This document shows, piece by piece, positions 9,489 to 18,790 of a DNA stretch of 64,000 nucleotides. The translations under genes and the position numbers were made by a program. Location: contig NZ_NIWU01000005.1 in assembly GCF_002236105.1 (NCBI RefSeq), positions 62,001 through 126,000 of the forward strand. The letters run 5' to 3'. This stretch comes from Pseudomonas umsongensis (GTDB lineage Bacteria > Pseudomonadota > Gammaproteobacteria > Pseudomonadales > Pseudomonadaceae). Every line of letters starts with the position of its first letter. Position 1 is the first letter of the stretch. A model generated the notes under the pieces. The model did no database searches. It had not been told where the DNA came from and saw only the letters and a list, made by a program, of their open reading frames with translations.

Positions 9489-11880
9489 CCATCACGCCGT
9501 AGAGAAGACCCAGGCCGAACTGGCTGAACTGTTCGCCAAGGACCTGACCACCGGTGTCGGCCGCAGCGTCAAGCACGACAGCGCCGCCAAGCATGTGTCC
9601 GGTGAAGCGCAGTACATCGATGATCGCCTGGAGTTTCCGAACCAGTTGCACGTGTACGCCCGCATGTCGGACCGTGCCCACGCCCGGATCATTAGCATCG
9701 ACACCTCGCCGTGCTATGCCTTCGAGGGTGTGCGCATCGCCATTACCCACGAAGACGTACCGGGCTTGAAGGACATTGGCCCGTTGCTGCCGGGCGATCC
9801 GCTGCTGGCGATCGACACCGTGCAATTCGTCGGTCAACCCGTGGTGGCCGTTGCCGCCAAAGACCTGGAAACCGCACGCAAGGCGGCGATGGCCGCGATC
9901 ATCGAATACGAAGACCTGGAACCGGTACTGGACGTGGTCGAAGCCCTGCGCAAGCGCCACTTCGTGCTCGACAGCCACACGCACCAGCGCGGCGATTCGG
10001 CGACGGCGCTGGCCACTGCCGAACATCGCATCCAGGGCACGCTGCACATCGGCGGGCAGGAACACTTCTACCTGGAAACCCAGATTTCCTCGGTGATGCC
10101 CACCGAAGACGGCGGCATGATCGTCTACTGCTCGACCCAGAACCCCACCGAAGTGCAGAAACTGGTGGCCGAAGTGCTGGACGTTTCGATGAACAAGATC
10201 GTGGTCGACATGCGTCGCATGGGTGGCGGTTTTGGCGGCAAGGAAACCCAGGCGGCCAGCCCGGCCTGCCTGTGCGCAGTGATCGCGCACCTCACCGGCC
10301 AGCCGACCAAGATGCGCCTGCCCCGTGTCGAAGACATGCTGATGACCGGCAAGCGGCACCCGTTCTATGTCGAATACGACGTGGGCTTCGACAGCACCGG
10401 ACGCCTGCACGGCATCAACCTGGAACTGGCCGGCAACTGCGGCTGTTCGCCAGACCTGTCGGCGTCGATCGTCGACCGCGCGATGTTCCACTCGGACAAC
10501 TCGTATTACCTGGGCGACGCGACCGTTAACGGTCATCGCTGCAAGACCAACACCGCCTCGAACACCGCCTACCGTGGGTTCGGCGGCCCGCAAGGCATGG
10601 TCGCCATCGAAGAAGTGATGGACGCCATCGCCCGTCACTTGGGGCTGGATCCGCTGGCGGTGCGCAAGGCCAACTACTATGGCAAGACCGAGCGCAACGT
10701 CACCCATTACTACCAGACCGTCGAGCACAACATGCTCGAGGAAATGACCGCCGAACTGGAAGCAAGCAGCCAGTACGCCGAGCGCCGCGAAGCGATCCGT
10801 CGCTACAACGCCAACAGCCCGATCCTGAAAAAGGGCCTGGCGCTGACCCCGGTGAAATTCGGCATCTCCTTCACCGCCAGCTTCCTCAACCAGGCCGGCG
10901 CCCTGGTACACGTCTACACCGACGGCAGCATCCACCTGAACCATGGCGGCACCGAGATGGGCCAGGGCCTGAACACCAAAGTCGCGCAAGTGGTGGCCGA
11001 GGTGTTCCAGGTGGAAATGGACCGCGTGCAGATCACCGCGACCAACACTGACAAAGTACCGAACACTTCGCCGACCGCGGCCTCCAGCGGCGCCGACCTG
11101 AACGGCAAGGCTGCGCAGAATGCCGCTGAAACCATCAAGAAACGCCTGGTGGAATTTGCCGCGCGGCAATACAAGGTCAGTGAAGAAGACGTGGAGTTCC
11201 ACAACGGCCACGTGCGGGTTCGCGATCACATCCTGACTTTCGAAGCACTGATCCAGCAGGCGTACTTCGCCCAGGTGTCGCTGTCGAGTACCGGGTTCTA
11301 CAAGACCCCGAAAATCTACTACGACCGCAGCCAGGCCCGGGGGCGTCCGTTCTATTACTACGCCTTCGGTGCAGCCTGCTGCGAGGTGATCATCGACACC
11401 CTGACGGGCGAGTACAAAATGCTGCGCACCGACATCCTCCACGACGTCGGTGCCTCGCTGAACCCGGCCATCGACATCGGCCAGGTCGAAGGCGGTTTCA
11501 TCCAGGGCATGGGCTGGCTGACCATGGAAGAGCTGGTGTGGAACAACAAGGGCAAGCTGATGACCAACGGCCCGGCCAGCTACAAGATCCCGGCCGTGGC
11601 GGACATGCCGCTGGACCTGCGGGTGAAGCTGGTGGAAAACCGCAAGAACCCGGAAGACACGGTGTTCCATTCCAAGGCCGTGGGCGAACCGCCGTTCATG
11701 CTCGGCATCGCCGCCTGGTGCGCGATCAAGGACGCCGTGGCGAGCCTGGGCGACTACCGGCATCAACCGAAGATCGACGCGCCGGCGACGCCGGAGCGGG
11801 TGTTGTGGGGCTGTGAGCAGATGCGCCAGTTGAAGGCGGCGAAGGCTGTCGAGGCCGATGCCGAGTTGGCTTCGCTCTAA
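9481..11880 (+). CDS. xdhB: Xanthine dehydrogenase large subunit (molybdopterin)
   Basis: Catalytic subunit of 799 residues carrying the molybdenum cofactor. Family motifs visible are MRRMGGGFGGKET, AYRGFGGPQG, GGTEMGQGLNTK and, near the C-terminus, AVGEPPFMLG, whose glutamate is the expected base catalyst. The start ATG overlaps the end of xdhA. The next gene, xdhC, supplies the cofactor-maturation factor, so the operon is functionally complete. Confidence 0.96.
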   Translation: MSNHHAVEKTQAELAELFAKDLTTGVGRSVKHDSAAKHVSGEAQYIDDRLEFPNQLHVYARMSDRAHARIISIDTSPCYAFEGVRIAITHEDVPGLKDIGPLLPGDPLLAIDTVQFVGQPVVAVAAKDLETARKAAMAAIIEYEDLEPVLDVVEALRKRHFVLDSHTHQRGDSATALATAEHRIQGTLHIGGQEHFYLETQISSVMPTEDGGMIVYCSTQNPTEVQKLVAEVLDVSMNKIVVDMRRMGGGFGGKETQAASPACLCAVIAHLTGQPTKMRLPRVEDMLMTGKRHPFYVEYDVGFDSTGRLHGINLELAGNCGCSPDLSASIVDRAMFHSDNSYYLGDATVNGHRCKTNTASNTAYRGFGGPQGMVAIEEVMDAIARHLGLDPLAVRKANYYGKTERNVTHYYQTVEHNMLEEMTAELEASSQYAERREAIRRYNANSPILKKGLALTPVKFGISFTASFLNQAGALVHVYTDGSIHLNHGGTEMGQGLNTKVAQVVAEVFQVEMDRVQITATNTDKVPNTSPTAASSGADLNGKAAQNAAETIKKRLVEFAARQYKVSEEDVEFHNGHVRVRDHILTFEALIQQAYFAQVSLSSTGFYKTPKIYYDRSQARGRPFYYYAFGAACCEVIIDTLTGEYKMLRTDILHDVGASLNPAIDIGQVEGGFIQGMGWLTMEELVWNNKGKLMTNGPASYKIPAVADMPLDLRVKLVENRKNPEDTVFHSKAVGEPPFMLGIAAWCAIKDAVASLGDYRHQPKIDAPATPERVLWGCEQMRQLKAAKAVEADAELASL

Positions 11881-11894
11881 GACCGAGGCGCGGC

Positions 11895-11961
11895 CTTCGC
11901 GAGCAGGCTCGCTCCCACAGGGGAAAGCATTCCAAATGTGGGAGCGAGCCTGCTCGCGAAG
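11895..11961. repeat. REP pair (TGTGGGAGCGAGCC type)
   Basis: Two inverted copies of the CGCGAGCAGGCTCGCTCCCA palindrome around a 17-base spacer, between xdhB and xdhC. In reverse complement it is almost identical to the REP pair that the IS110 element has split near 53148, so it serves as a local model of the empty site. Confidence 0.9.
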
Positions 11962-11997
11962 AGGCCCGAACAGACAACAGAGATGTTGAGGTGAAAC

Positions 11998-12855
11998 ATG
12001 TACAACTGGATCGACGCCCTCGCCGACCTGCAAAACCAGGGTGAACCCTGCGTGTTGGTGACCATCATCGAAGAGCTCGGCTCGACGCCGCGCAATGCTG
12101 GCTCGAAGATGGTTGTCAGCGCCCGCCAGGCCTTCGACACCATCGGTGGCGGACACCTGGAATACAAGGCCATGCAGATCGCCCGCGAAATGCTCGCCAG
12201 CGGCAAGCAGGACACCCATCTCGAGCGCTTCAGCCTCGGCGCCAGCCTGGGCCAGTGCTGCGGCGGCGCGACCGTGTTGCTGTTCGAACCGATGGGCCAG
12301 GTCCAGGCGCAGATCGCCGTGTTTGGCGCCGGCCACGTCGGCCGCGCGCTGGTACCGCTGCTGGCCAGCCTGCCCTGCCGGGTGCGCTGGATCGACTCGC
12401 GGGAAGACGAATTCCCGGAACAGATTCCCCACGGCGTACGCAAGATCGTCAGCGAAGAACCGGTGGATGAAATCGACGACCTGCCCGCCGGCAGCTACTG
12501 CATCGTCATGACCCACAACCACCAGCTCGACCTCGAACTCACCGCCGCCATTCTCAAGCGCAACGACTTCGCCTACTTCGGCCTGATCGGCTCGAAAACC
12601 AAACGGGTGAAGTTCGAACACCGCCTGCGCGACCGCGGCTTCGACAGCAGTGTCGTGCAACGCATGCGCTGCCCGATGGGCATCGGCGAAGTCAAAGGCA
12701 AGCTGCCTGTGGAAATCGCCATCTCCATCGCCGGCGAGATCATCGCCACTTATAACGCCAGTTTCGGCCAACAAACGTCCCGCGCCGAACCGATTGCCAA
12801 GTTGCTGCCCGTTTCACGCCGCAGCCAGGCCACCAACTTGAAAGCCTCAAATTGA
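11998..12855 (+). CDS. xdhC: Xanthine dehydrogenase accessory protein XdhC
   Basis: Binds molybdenum cofactor, promotes its sulfuration and inserts it into XdhB. It is 285 residues. The N-terminal XdhC/CoxI domain contains VTIIEELGSTPRNAG and LGQCCGG; the C-terminal Rossmann-like domain has VFGAGHVGRALVPLL and the family-typical FGLIGSKTKR. GAGGTGAAAC precedes the ATG. It ends nine bases before the guaD start, so the two are probably co-transcribed. Confidence 0.94.
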   Translation: MYNWIDALADLQNQGEPCVLVTIIEELGSTPRNAGSKMVVSARQAFDTIGGGHLEYKAMQIAREMLASGKQDTHLERFSLGASLGQCCGGATVLLFEPMGQVQAQIAVFGAGHVGRALVPLLASLPCRVRWIDSREDEFPEQIPHGVRKIVSEEPVDEIDDLPAGSYCIVMTHNHQLDLELTAAILKRNDFAYFGLIGSKTKRVKFEHRLRDRGFDSSVVQRMRCPMGIGEVKGKLPVEIAISIAGEIIATYNASFGQQTSRAEPIAKLLPVSRRSQATNLKASN

Positions 12856-12863
12856 GAACTGAC

Positions 12864-14168
12864 ATGCCCCTGACTCGCAAAGCCTACCGCGCCGCCATTC
12901 TGCACAGCATCGCCGACCCCGCCGAAGTCGGGATCGAAGCCTCCTATGAGTATTTCGAGGACGGTTTGCTGGTGATCGAAAACGGCAAGATCAGTGCCCT
13001 TGGCCACGCCAGTGAACTGCTGCCAACGCTGCCGGCCGATATCGAGATCACCCATTACCAGGATGCACTGATCACCCCCGGCTTCATCGACACCCACATC
13101 CATCTGCCACAAACCGGCATGGTCGGCGCCTACGGCGAGCAACTGCTGGACTGGCTCAACACCTACACCTTCCCCTGTGAAAGCCAGTTCGCCGACAAGG
13201 CTCACGCTGACGAAGTGGCGGACATTTTCATCAAGGAACTGCTGCGCAACGGCACCACCACCGCGCTGGTGTTCGGCAGCGTGCACCCGCAATCGGTGAA
13301 CTCGTTCTTCGAGGCCGCCGAGCAGCTGGACCTGCGCATGATCGCCGGCAAGGTGATGATGGACCGCAACGCCCCGGACTACCTGACCGACACCGCCGAA
13401 TCCAGCTACCTGGAAAGCAAGGCGCTGATCGAGCGCTGGCACGGCAAGGGTCGCCTGCACTATGCCGTCACCCCGCGTTTTGCCCCGACCAGCACCCCGG
13501 AACAGTTGACCCTGGCCGGCCAGTTGCTGACCGAATACCCGGATCTGTACATGCAGACCCACATCAGCGAAAACCTCAAGGAAATCGAGTGGGTCAAGGA
13601 ACTGTTCCCGGAGCGCAAGGGCTACCTGGACGTCTACGACCACTACCAGTTGCTCGGCGAGCGCTCGGTGTTCGCCCACGGTGTGCACCTGTGCGATGAC
13701 GAATGCGCGCGACTGGCCGAAACCGGTTCGGCCATCTCGTTCTGCCCGACGTCGAACTTCTTCCTCGGCAGCGGCCTGTTCAACCTGCCGATGGCCGAGA
13801 AGCACAAGCTCAATGTCGGCATCGGCACCGATGTAGGCGGCGGCACCAGTTTCTCGCTGCTGCAAACGCTGAACGAGGCCTACAAGGTCATGCAGCTGCA
13901 AGGCGCGCGCCTGAGCCCGTTCAAGTCGCTGTACCTGGCCACCCTCGGCGGCGCCCGTGCGCTGCGTCTTGAAGACAAGATCGGCAATCTGCAGCCGGGC
14001 ACCGACGCCGACTTCCTGGTGCTGGACTACAACGCCACGCCGTTGCTGGGCTATCGCCTGCAGCAGGCCAATAACATTGCCGAGACGTTGTTTGTGTTGA
14101 TGACGCTGGGGGATGACCGGACGGTGTTGCAGACTTATGCGGCGGGGAATCTGGTGCATCAGCGCTAG
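12864..14168 (+). CDS. guaD: Guanine deaminase
   Basis: Hydrolyses guanine to xanthine and ammonia, feeding XdhAB. It is 434 residues of the amidohydrolase superfamily: metal motif GFIDTHIHLPQTG, QTHISEN, AHGVHLCDDE, and the C-terminal metal aspartate in GIGTDVGGGTSFSL. The ATG at 12864 was chosen over an in-frame TTG at 12852, which overlaps the xdhC stop. A strong terminator follows, closing the xdhABC-guaD operon. Confidence 0.94.
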   Translation: MPLTRKAYRAAILHSIADPAEVGIEASYEYFEDGLLVIENGKISALGHASELLPTLPADIEITHYQDALITPGFIDTHIHLPQTGMVGAYGEQLLDWLNTYTFPCESQFADKAHADEVADIFIKELLRNGTTTALVFGSVHPQSVNSFFEAAEQLDLRMIAGKVMMDRNAPDYLTDTAESSYLESKALIERWHGKGRLHYAVTPRFAPTSTPEQLTLAGQLLTEYPDLYMQTHISENLKEIEWVKELFPERKGYLDVYDHYQLLGERSVFAHGVHLCDDECARLAETGSAISFCPTSNFFLGSGLFNLPMAEKHKLNVGIGTDVGGGTSFSLLQTLNEAYKVMQLQGARLSPFKSLYLATLGGARALRLEDKIGNLQPGTDADFLVLDYNATPLLGYRLQQANNIAETLFVLMTLGDDRTVLQTYAAGNLVHQR

Positions 14169-14182
14169 GTTTTTCGGGCATG

Positions 14183-14218
14183 AAAAATCCCCCGCACTCT
14201 ACAGTCCGGGGGATTTTT
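14183..14218. terminator. Bidirectional terminator after guaD
   Basis: Stem AAAAATCCCCC / CGGGGGATTTTT with a 13-base loop. It carries A and T tracts on both sides, so it works in either direction. Confidence 0.9.
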
Positions 14219-14240
14219 ATTGGCTGCCAGAAAGATCAAA

Positions 14241-14320
14241 GGATCGCAGCCTTCGGCAGCTCCTACATGGAATGCATTCCTCTGTAGGAGCTGTCGAGTG
14301 AAACGAGGCTGCGATCTTTC
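14241..14320. repeat. REP pair (GATCGCAGCC type)
   Basis: Inverted copies GATCGCAGCCTTCGGCAGCT and its counterpart ending GAGGCTGCGATC. It separates the convergent guaD and GntR genes and reaches the GntR stop codon. The same subclass recurs at 16498 and 58216. Confidence 0.85.
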
Positions 14321-15083
14321 AAAGCTTGGCTGGCGAACGCCCCGGCTTCTTGGTCTGCAGCAAATGCGAGAACACCGCATGCAAATCATCCGACGCACTT
14401 TCTTCATCGAGATTGAGCTTGCTGTCGATGTGATCCATGTGATGCATCATCAGGTTCACCGCCAGTTCAGCGTCGCGCTTTTCAATGGCGTCGATCAGTT
14501 GGGTGTGTTCGTCGTAGGAGCAGTGGGAACGGTTGCCGCTTTCGTACTGGGCGATGATCAGCGAAGTCTGGGACACCAGGCTGCGCTGGAAGCTGATCAG
14601 CGGGGCGTTTTTTGCCGCTTCGGCCAGCTTCAGGTGGAACTCGCCAGACAGGCGGATGCCGGCACCACGATCGCCACGGGAGAAACTGTCGCGCTCGTCG
14701 TTGACCATCTGGCGCAATTCGGCAATTTGCTCGGCGGTGGCGTGTTGAACCGCCAGTTCAGTGATCGCACGTTCCACCAGGCGCCGGGCCATGAACACCT
14801 GACGCGCCTCTTCGACACTCGGGCTGGCAACGACAGCCCCGCGATTGGGACGCAGCAATACCACGCCTTCATGGGCCAGGCGCGACAGCGCGCGGCGAAT
14901 GATGGTGCGGCTGACCCCGAAAATTTCCCCCAGCGCTTCTTCGCTCAACTTGGTGCCGGGCGCCAGGCGCTGTTCGAGGATAGCCTCGAAGATATGCGCG
15001 TAGACAATATCGTCCTGGGTTCCGCTGCGGCCGGCTTTGCCTGCGCGCGGCTGTTTCTTTAGGGGTTGCAACTGTTCGTTCAT
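14319..15083 (-). CDS. GntR-family (FCD) regulator, guaD side
   Basis: 254 residues from MNEQLQPLKK: a basic N-terminal tail, a winged helix-turn-helix (IFEAILEQRLAPGTKLSEE, FGVSRTIIRRALSRL) and an FCD domain whose metal-site histidines appear in SGEFHLKLAEAA and MMHHMDHID. In P. aeruginosa the guaD neighbourhood (PA1519-PA1521) also holds a regulator and a transporter. The divergent BenE gene and a shared palindrome at 15176 suggest it regulates that transporter and possibly the purine operon. The ligand is unknown. Confidence 0.88.
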   Translation of the reverse strand: MNEQLQPLKKQPRAGKAGRSGTQDDIVYAHIFEAILEQRLAPGTKLSEEALGEIFGVSRTIIRRALSRLAHEGVVLLRPNRGAVVASPSVEEARQVFMARRLVERAITELAVQHATAEQIAELRQMVNDERDSFSRGDRGAGIRLSGEFHLKLAEAAKNAPLISFQRSLVSQTSLIIAQYESGNRSHCSYDEHTQLIDAIEKRDAELAVNLMMHHMDHIDSKLNLDEESASDDLHAVFSHLLQTKKPGRSPAKL

Positions 15084-15175
15084 GGGCACTCGAGTCGGGA
15101 GAACTGCGGCGAATTGACGGTGACTGTAATACGGCACAGTGGGTCGCTGGCAAGTATCGCGTAAAAAACACTGCG

Positions 15176-15187
15176 ATTGTACACAAT
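15176..15187. promoter_or_regulatory. Candidate operator ATTGT-AC-ACAAT
   Basis: Dyad ATTGT-N2-ACAAT in the 223-base gap between the divergent GntR and BenE-type genes. It matches the TTGTNNACAA style of FCD regulators and resembles the site upstream of the first GntR gene. Confidence 0.5.
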
Positions 15188-15306
15188 GGTTGGTGCCAAC
15201 ACGACTGTACGGCTGTTTGTCACTTCCGCTGTATCGCAACGATCCATTACGTTTGAGTTTAGGCTTTAAAGCAGAATTCGCAGCCTGAACAAGGAACAAC
15301 GCTGTC

Positions 15307-16497
15307 ATGACAGACGCCACGCACACGCAACTGCGCCCCCTGGCCGACACATCGCCATCGGCCATCGTCGCCGGGTTCATCGCCATGATGACTGGCTACA
15401 CCAGTTCACTGGTGCTGATGTTCCAGGCCGGGCAAGCAGCCGGGCTGACCAGCGGGCAGATTTCCTCGTGGATCTGGGCGATATCCATCGGCATGGCGGT
15501 GTGCTCGATCGGCCTGTCGTTGCGCTATCGCACCCCCATCACCATTGCCTGGTCCACCCCGGGCGCGGCTCTGCTGATCACCAGCCTGGGGGGCGTGACC
15601 TACGGTGAAGCGATCGGAGCCTATATCACCTGCGCAGTGCTGGTGACCATTTGCGGGCTGACCGGCAGTTTCGAGCGCCTGGTGAAAAAGATTCCGGCGT
15701 CCCTGGCGGCGGCTTTGCTGGCGGGGATCCTGTTCAAGATCGGCAGCGAGATTTTCGTCGCGGCCCAGCATCGCACCGCGCTGGTGCTGGGCATGTTCTT
15801 TACCTACCTGGTGGTCAAGCGCCTGTCGCCGCGTTATGCAGTATTGGGCGCATTGCTGATCGGCACGGCGTTGTCCGGGGTCATGGGGCTTCTGGACTTC
15901 AGCGCGTTCCACCTGGAAGTGGCCACGCCTGTGTGGACCACACCGCATTTCTCCCTGGCCGCGACCATCAGTATCGGCATCCCGTTGTTCGTGGTCGCGA
16001 TGACTTCGCAAAACATGCCGGGCATCGCCGTGCTGCGCGCCGACGGTTACAACGTGCCGGCCTCGCCGCTGATCACCACCACCGGCATCGCCTCGTTGTT
16101 GCTGGCGCCATTCGGTTCCCACGGGATCAACCTGGCTGCCATCAGCGCGGCGATCTGCACCGGGCCACATGCCCATGAGGATCGCAACAAACGCTACACG
16201 GCGGCGGTCTGGTGCGGGATTTTCTATGGCATCGCCGGTGTGTTCGGCGCGACGCTGGCAGCGTTGTTTGCCGCTTTGCCCAAGGAGCTGGTGCTGTCGA
16301 TTGCCGCACTGGCGTTGTTCGGTTCGATCATCAATGGCTTGAGCATCGCCATGAGCGAGGCGAAGGAGCGTGAAGCGGCGCTGATTACCTTCATGGTCAC
16401 GGCATCGGGGCTGACGCTGTTTTCCATCGGTTCGGCGTTCTGGGGAATTGTGGCGGGGGTGGTGACGCTGGTGATTCTGAATTGGAGTAAAAGCTGA
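15307..16497 (+). CDS. BenE-family transporter
   Basis: 396-residue inner-membrane protein with about 11-12 hydrophobic helices. It begins with the BenE signature region (IVAGFIAMMTGYTSS, ITIAWSTPGAALL) and contains the later conserved MTSQNMPGIAVLRADGY. The name benzoate/H+ symporter comes from the family founder. Position beside guaD/xdh and a GntR regulator argues for a purine or related nitrogen compound, but that is inference. It is transcribed away from the regulator across a shared operator region. Confidence 0.85.
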   Translation: MTDATHTQLRPLADTSPSAIVAGFIAMMTGYTSSLVLMFQAGQAAGLTSGQISSWIWAISIGMAVCSIGLSLRYRTPITIAWSTPGAALLITSLGGVTYGEAIGAYITCAVLVTICGLTGSFERLVKKIPASLAAALLAGILFKIGSEIFVAAQHRTALVLGMFFTYLVVKRLSPRYAVLGALLIGTALSGVMGLLDFSAFHLEVATPVWTTPHFSLAATISIGIPLFVVAMTSQNMPGIAVLRADGYNVPASPLITTTGIASLLLAPFGSHGINLAAISAAICTGPHAHEDRNKRYTAAVWCGIFYGIAGVFGATLAALFAALPKELVLSIAALALFGSIINGLSIAMSEAKEREAALITFMVTASGLTLFSIGSAFWGIVAGVVTLVILNWSKS

Positions 16498-16576
16498 AAG
16501 ATCGCAGCCTTCGGCAGCTCCTACATTGAACGCGTGGCCCTGTAGGAGCTGACGAGTGAAACGAGGCTGCGATCTT
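16498..16576. repeat. REP pair (GATCGCAGCC type)
   Basis: Inverted GATCGCAGCC...GGCTGCGATC copies immediately after the BenE-type stop codon; same subclass as 14241-14320. Confidence 0.85.
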
Positions 16577-16583
16577 TTGATCC

Positions 16584-16618
16584 AAAAAAAACGGCGACTC
16601 AAGGGTCGCCGATTTTTT
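16584..16618. terminator. Bidirectional terminator between convergent genes
   Basis: Stem CGGCGAC/GTCGCCG with a six-base loop. An A8 tract precedes it and a T6 tract follows. It serves both the BenE-type gene and yggL. Confidence 0.92.
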
Positions 16619-16625
16619 CAGAACA

Positions 16626-16970
16626 TCAAGCTACCGGATTGATCGGCTTTTCCGGGTACCAGACGTCCAGCAGCGGGCTGACTTCAACACTGGTCAGCTC
16701 GGTGCGGCCTTTGAGCCAGGCTTCAACGGCAGCGCGCTGTTCAGCGCTGACCGAGCCACGCTTGATCAGGCAAACCAGACCGTAGTCATCACCGCCGACA
16801 TAGCCCAGACCGTTGGCTTCCATGGCTTCTTTAAGGAAGGCCTCGAGGAAGGCATCAATGGCTTCTTCGGACAGATCTTCCTTGAAATCCAGGTTCAGTT
16901 CGAAACCCAGCTCTTGAAATTCATCGACGCACAATTTTTTGCGCAGACGCTGGGAACGGTTAGTCGCCAT
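16626..16970 (-). CDS. yggL: YggL family (DUF469) ribosome-associated protein
   Basis: 114 residues starting MATNRSQRLRKKLCVDEFQELGFE, matching the YggL/DUF469 family of small 50S-associated proteins. The basic N-terminus and acidic middle (DFKEDLSEEAIDAF) are typical. It is divergent from dacB; the 232-base gap has a T-rich promoter-like tract and no other gene visible. The molecular role is poorly defined in the family. Confidence 0.88.
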   Translation of the reverse strand: MATNRSQRLRKKLCVDEFQELGFELNLDFKEDLSEEAIDAFLEAFLKEAMEANGLGYVGGDDYGLVCLIKRGSVSAEQRAAVEAWLKGRTELTSVEVSPLLDVWYPEKPINPVA

Positions 16971-17202
16971 TGGAACAATCCTCTTAAGTAATAACGGGCC
17001 GCACTTTAGCAGTTTAAGCCGCCAATTGCCCGATTCTCTGGGCCGCGATGCCTACCGTCGGTAAAAAATAGCCGATTGGAGGCCCCACGCACGGCACACG
17101 CTGTAGCACCTTGGGGCATAATGCCGACACTTTCATGACTACTGAGGGAATTTATCTTCATGCCCTCGTCTTTTTCCCCCTCGGCTGTAGGGTTTTATTT
17201 AC

Positions 17203-18663
17203 ATGATCAAATCGTTGCGTCCATTGCTCCTGGCCGGCCTGCTTTTCCCCCTGGCCCTCCCCGTTTCCGCTGATCAGATCAACACCAGCCTGTCGCCCAA
17301 TGTCGAAAAAGCCCTCAAGGCCAGCAAATTGCAGGACAACGCCCTGTCGCTGGTGATGATTCCGCTCAACGGCCCCGGCACCCCGACCATTTTCAACGCC
17401 GACGTCTCGGTCAATCCGGCGTCGACCATGAAACTGGTCACCACTTACGCGGCCCTGGAAATGCTCGGCCCCAATCACCAGTGGAAAACCGAGTTCTATA
17501 CCGATGGCACCCTGAGCGGCGGCATCCTCAACGGCAACCTCTACCTCAAGGGTGGCGGTGATCCGAAGCTGAACATGGAAAAACTCTGGCTGCTGATGCG
17601 CGACCTGCGCGCCAACGGCGTGACCCAGGTGACCGGCGACCTGGTCCTGGACAAGAACTTCTTCGTGCAACCGCAACTGCCCGAGTTCAACGACGACGGC
17701 AACGACGAGAACAAGCCGTTCCTGGTCAAGCCCGATGCGTTGTTGGTCAACCTCAAGGCCCTGCGTTTCGTGGCGCGCAACGATGGCGGCCGGGTGCTGG
17801 TCTCCGTGGAACCACCGATTGCCAGCATCCGCATCGAAAACCAGGTCAAGGCGATCAATTCCAAGCAATGCACCGGCGGCGTGCGCTACAACCCGGTGCC
17901 CCAGGCCGATGGCAGCGTGACCGTGACCGTCGGTGGCCAGTTGGGTGATGGCTGCAGCTCGCAAACCTACCTGTCATTGCTGGACCACGCGACCTACACG
18001 GCCGGTGCCGTGCGCGCGATCTGGAAAGAACTGGGCGGCAGCATCCAGGGCAAGGACGTGCTGGCGGCAACGCCCAAGGGCGCCAAGGTACTGGCCCGGG
18101 CCTTCTCGCCGGATCTGGCGGAAATCATCCGCGACATCAACAAATACAGTAACAACACCATGGCCCAGCAGCTGTTCCTGAGCCTGGGCCAGAAGTACCG
18201 CACCGACGCCGACGCCGACGACGCCAAGGCCGCCCAGCGCGTGGTGCGCCAGTGGTTGGCGAAGAAAGGCATCACCGCGCCGCACCTGGTGATGGAGAAC
18301 GGCTCCGGGCTGTCTCGTGCCGAACGTGTCAGTGCCCGGGAAATGGCGTCGATGCTGCAGGCCGCCTGGCGCAGCCCTTATGCCGCCGAGTACATCGCCT
18401 CAATGCCGATTGCCGGTACCGACGGCACCATGCGCAAACGCCTGAAGACCACCGCAATGCGCGGTGAAGCCCACGTCAAGACCGGCACCTTGAACACCGT
18501 GCGGGCGATCGCCGGCTTCAGCCGCGACATCAACGGCAACACCTGGGCGGTGGTAGCGATTCTCAACGACAAGGCACCGTTTGGCGCGTCGTCGGTGCTC
18601 GACCAGGTGCTGCTGGACCTGTATCGCCAGCCGAAACTGGCGCAGACCGCTTCGGTGCTCTAA
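17203..18663 (+). CDS. dacB: D-alanyl-D-alanine carboxypeptidase/endopeptidase (PBP4)
   Basis: Periplasmic class C penicillin-binding protein that trims peptidoglycan cross-links. It is 486 residues with a signal peptide (LRPLLLAGLLFPLALPVSA) cleaved near residue 24. The catalytic triad motifs are SxxK (STMK, near residue 72), SxN (YSNN) and KTG (VKTGTL). The long insert between the first two motifs is typical of DacB. No strong ribosome site is visible, but the signal peptide fixes the start. Confidence 0.95.
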   Translation: MIKSLRPLLLAGLLFPLALPVSADQINTSLSPNVEKALKASKLQDNALSLVMIPLNGPGTPTIFNADVSVNPASTMKLVTTYAALEMLGPNHQWKTEFYTDGTLSGGILNGNLYLKGGGDPKLNMEKLWLLMRDLRANGVTQVTGDLVLDKNFFVQPQLPEFNDDGNDENKPFLVKPDALLVNLKALRFVARNDGGRVLVSVEPPIASIRIENQVKAINSKQCTGGVRYNPVPQADGSVTVTVGGQLGDGCSSQTYLSLLDHATYTAGAVRAIWKELGGSIQGKDVLAATPKGAKVLARAFSPDLAEIIRDINKYSNNTMAQQLFLSLGQKYRTDADADDAKAAQRVVRQWLAKKGITAPHLVMENGSGLSRAERVSAREMASMLQAAWRSPYAAEYIASMPIAGTDGTMRKRLKTTAMRGEAHVKTGTLNTVRAIAGFSRDINGNTWAVVAILNDKAPFGASSVLDQVLLDLYRQPKLAQTASVL

Positions 18664-18678
18664 CCCCACCTCAATCAA

Positions 18679-18769
18679 CTGTGGGAGCGAGCCTGCTCGC
18701 GAAAGCGGCTTATCAGTCACATCGATGTTGAATGTGCTGCCGTCTTCGCGAGCAGGCTCGCTCCCACAG
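18679..18769. repeat. REP pair (TGTGGGAGCGAGCC type)
   Basis: Inverted copies between the convergent dacB and diguanylate cyclase genes. Both carry the sequence AGGCTCG-CT-CCCACAG that the IS110 bridge RNA is predicted to recognise. Confidence 0.9.
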
Positions 18770-18790
18770 TGATGGTGTACAACCCCCGGC

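Noticed and set aside
9436..12774. Very long open frame (1112 codons) on the minus strand opposite xdhB and xdhC
   Set aside because: It is the mirror of GC-rich codon bias in the real plus-strand genes, with low-complexity His/Ala/Gly/Val composition and no recognisable domain.
14241..18769. Repeated short palindromes that could suggest a CRISPR array
   Set aside because: They are REP pairs in inverted orientation at widely spaced intergenic sites, with no regular spacers and no cas genes.
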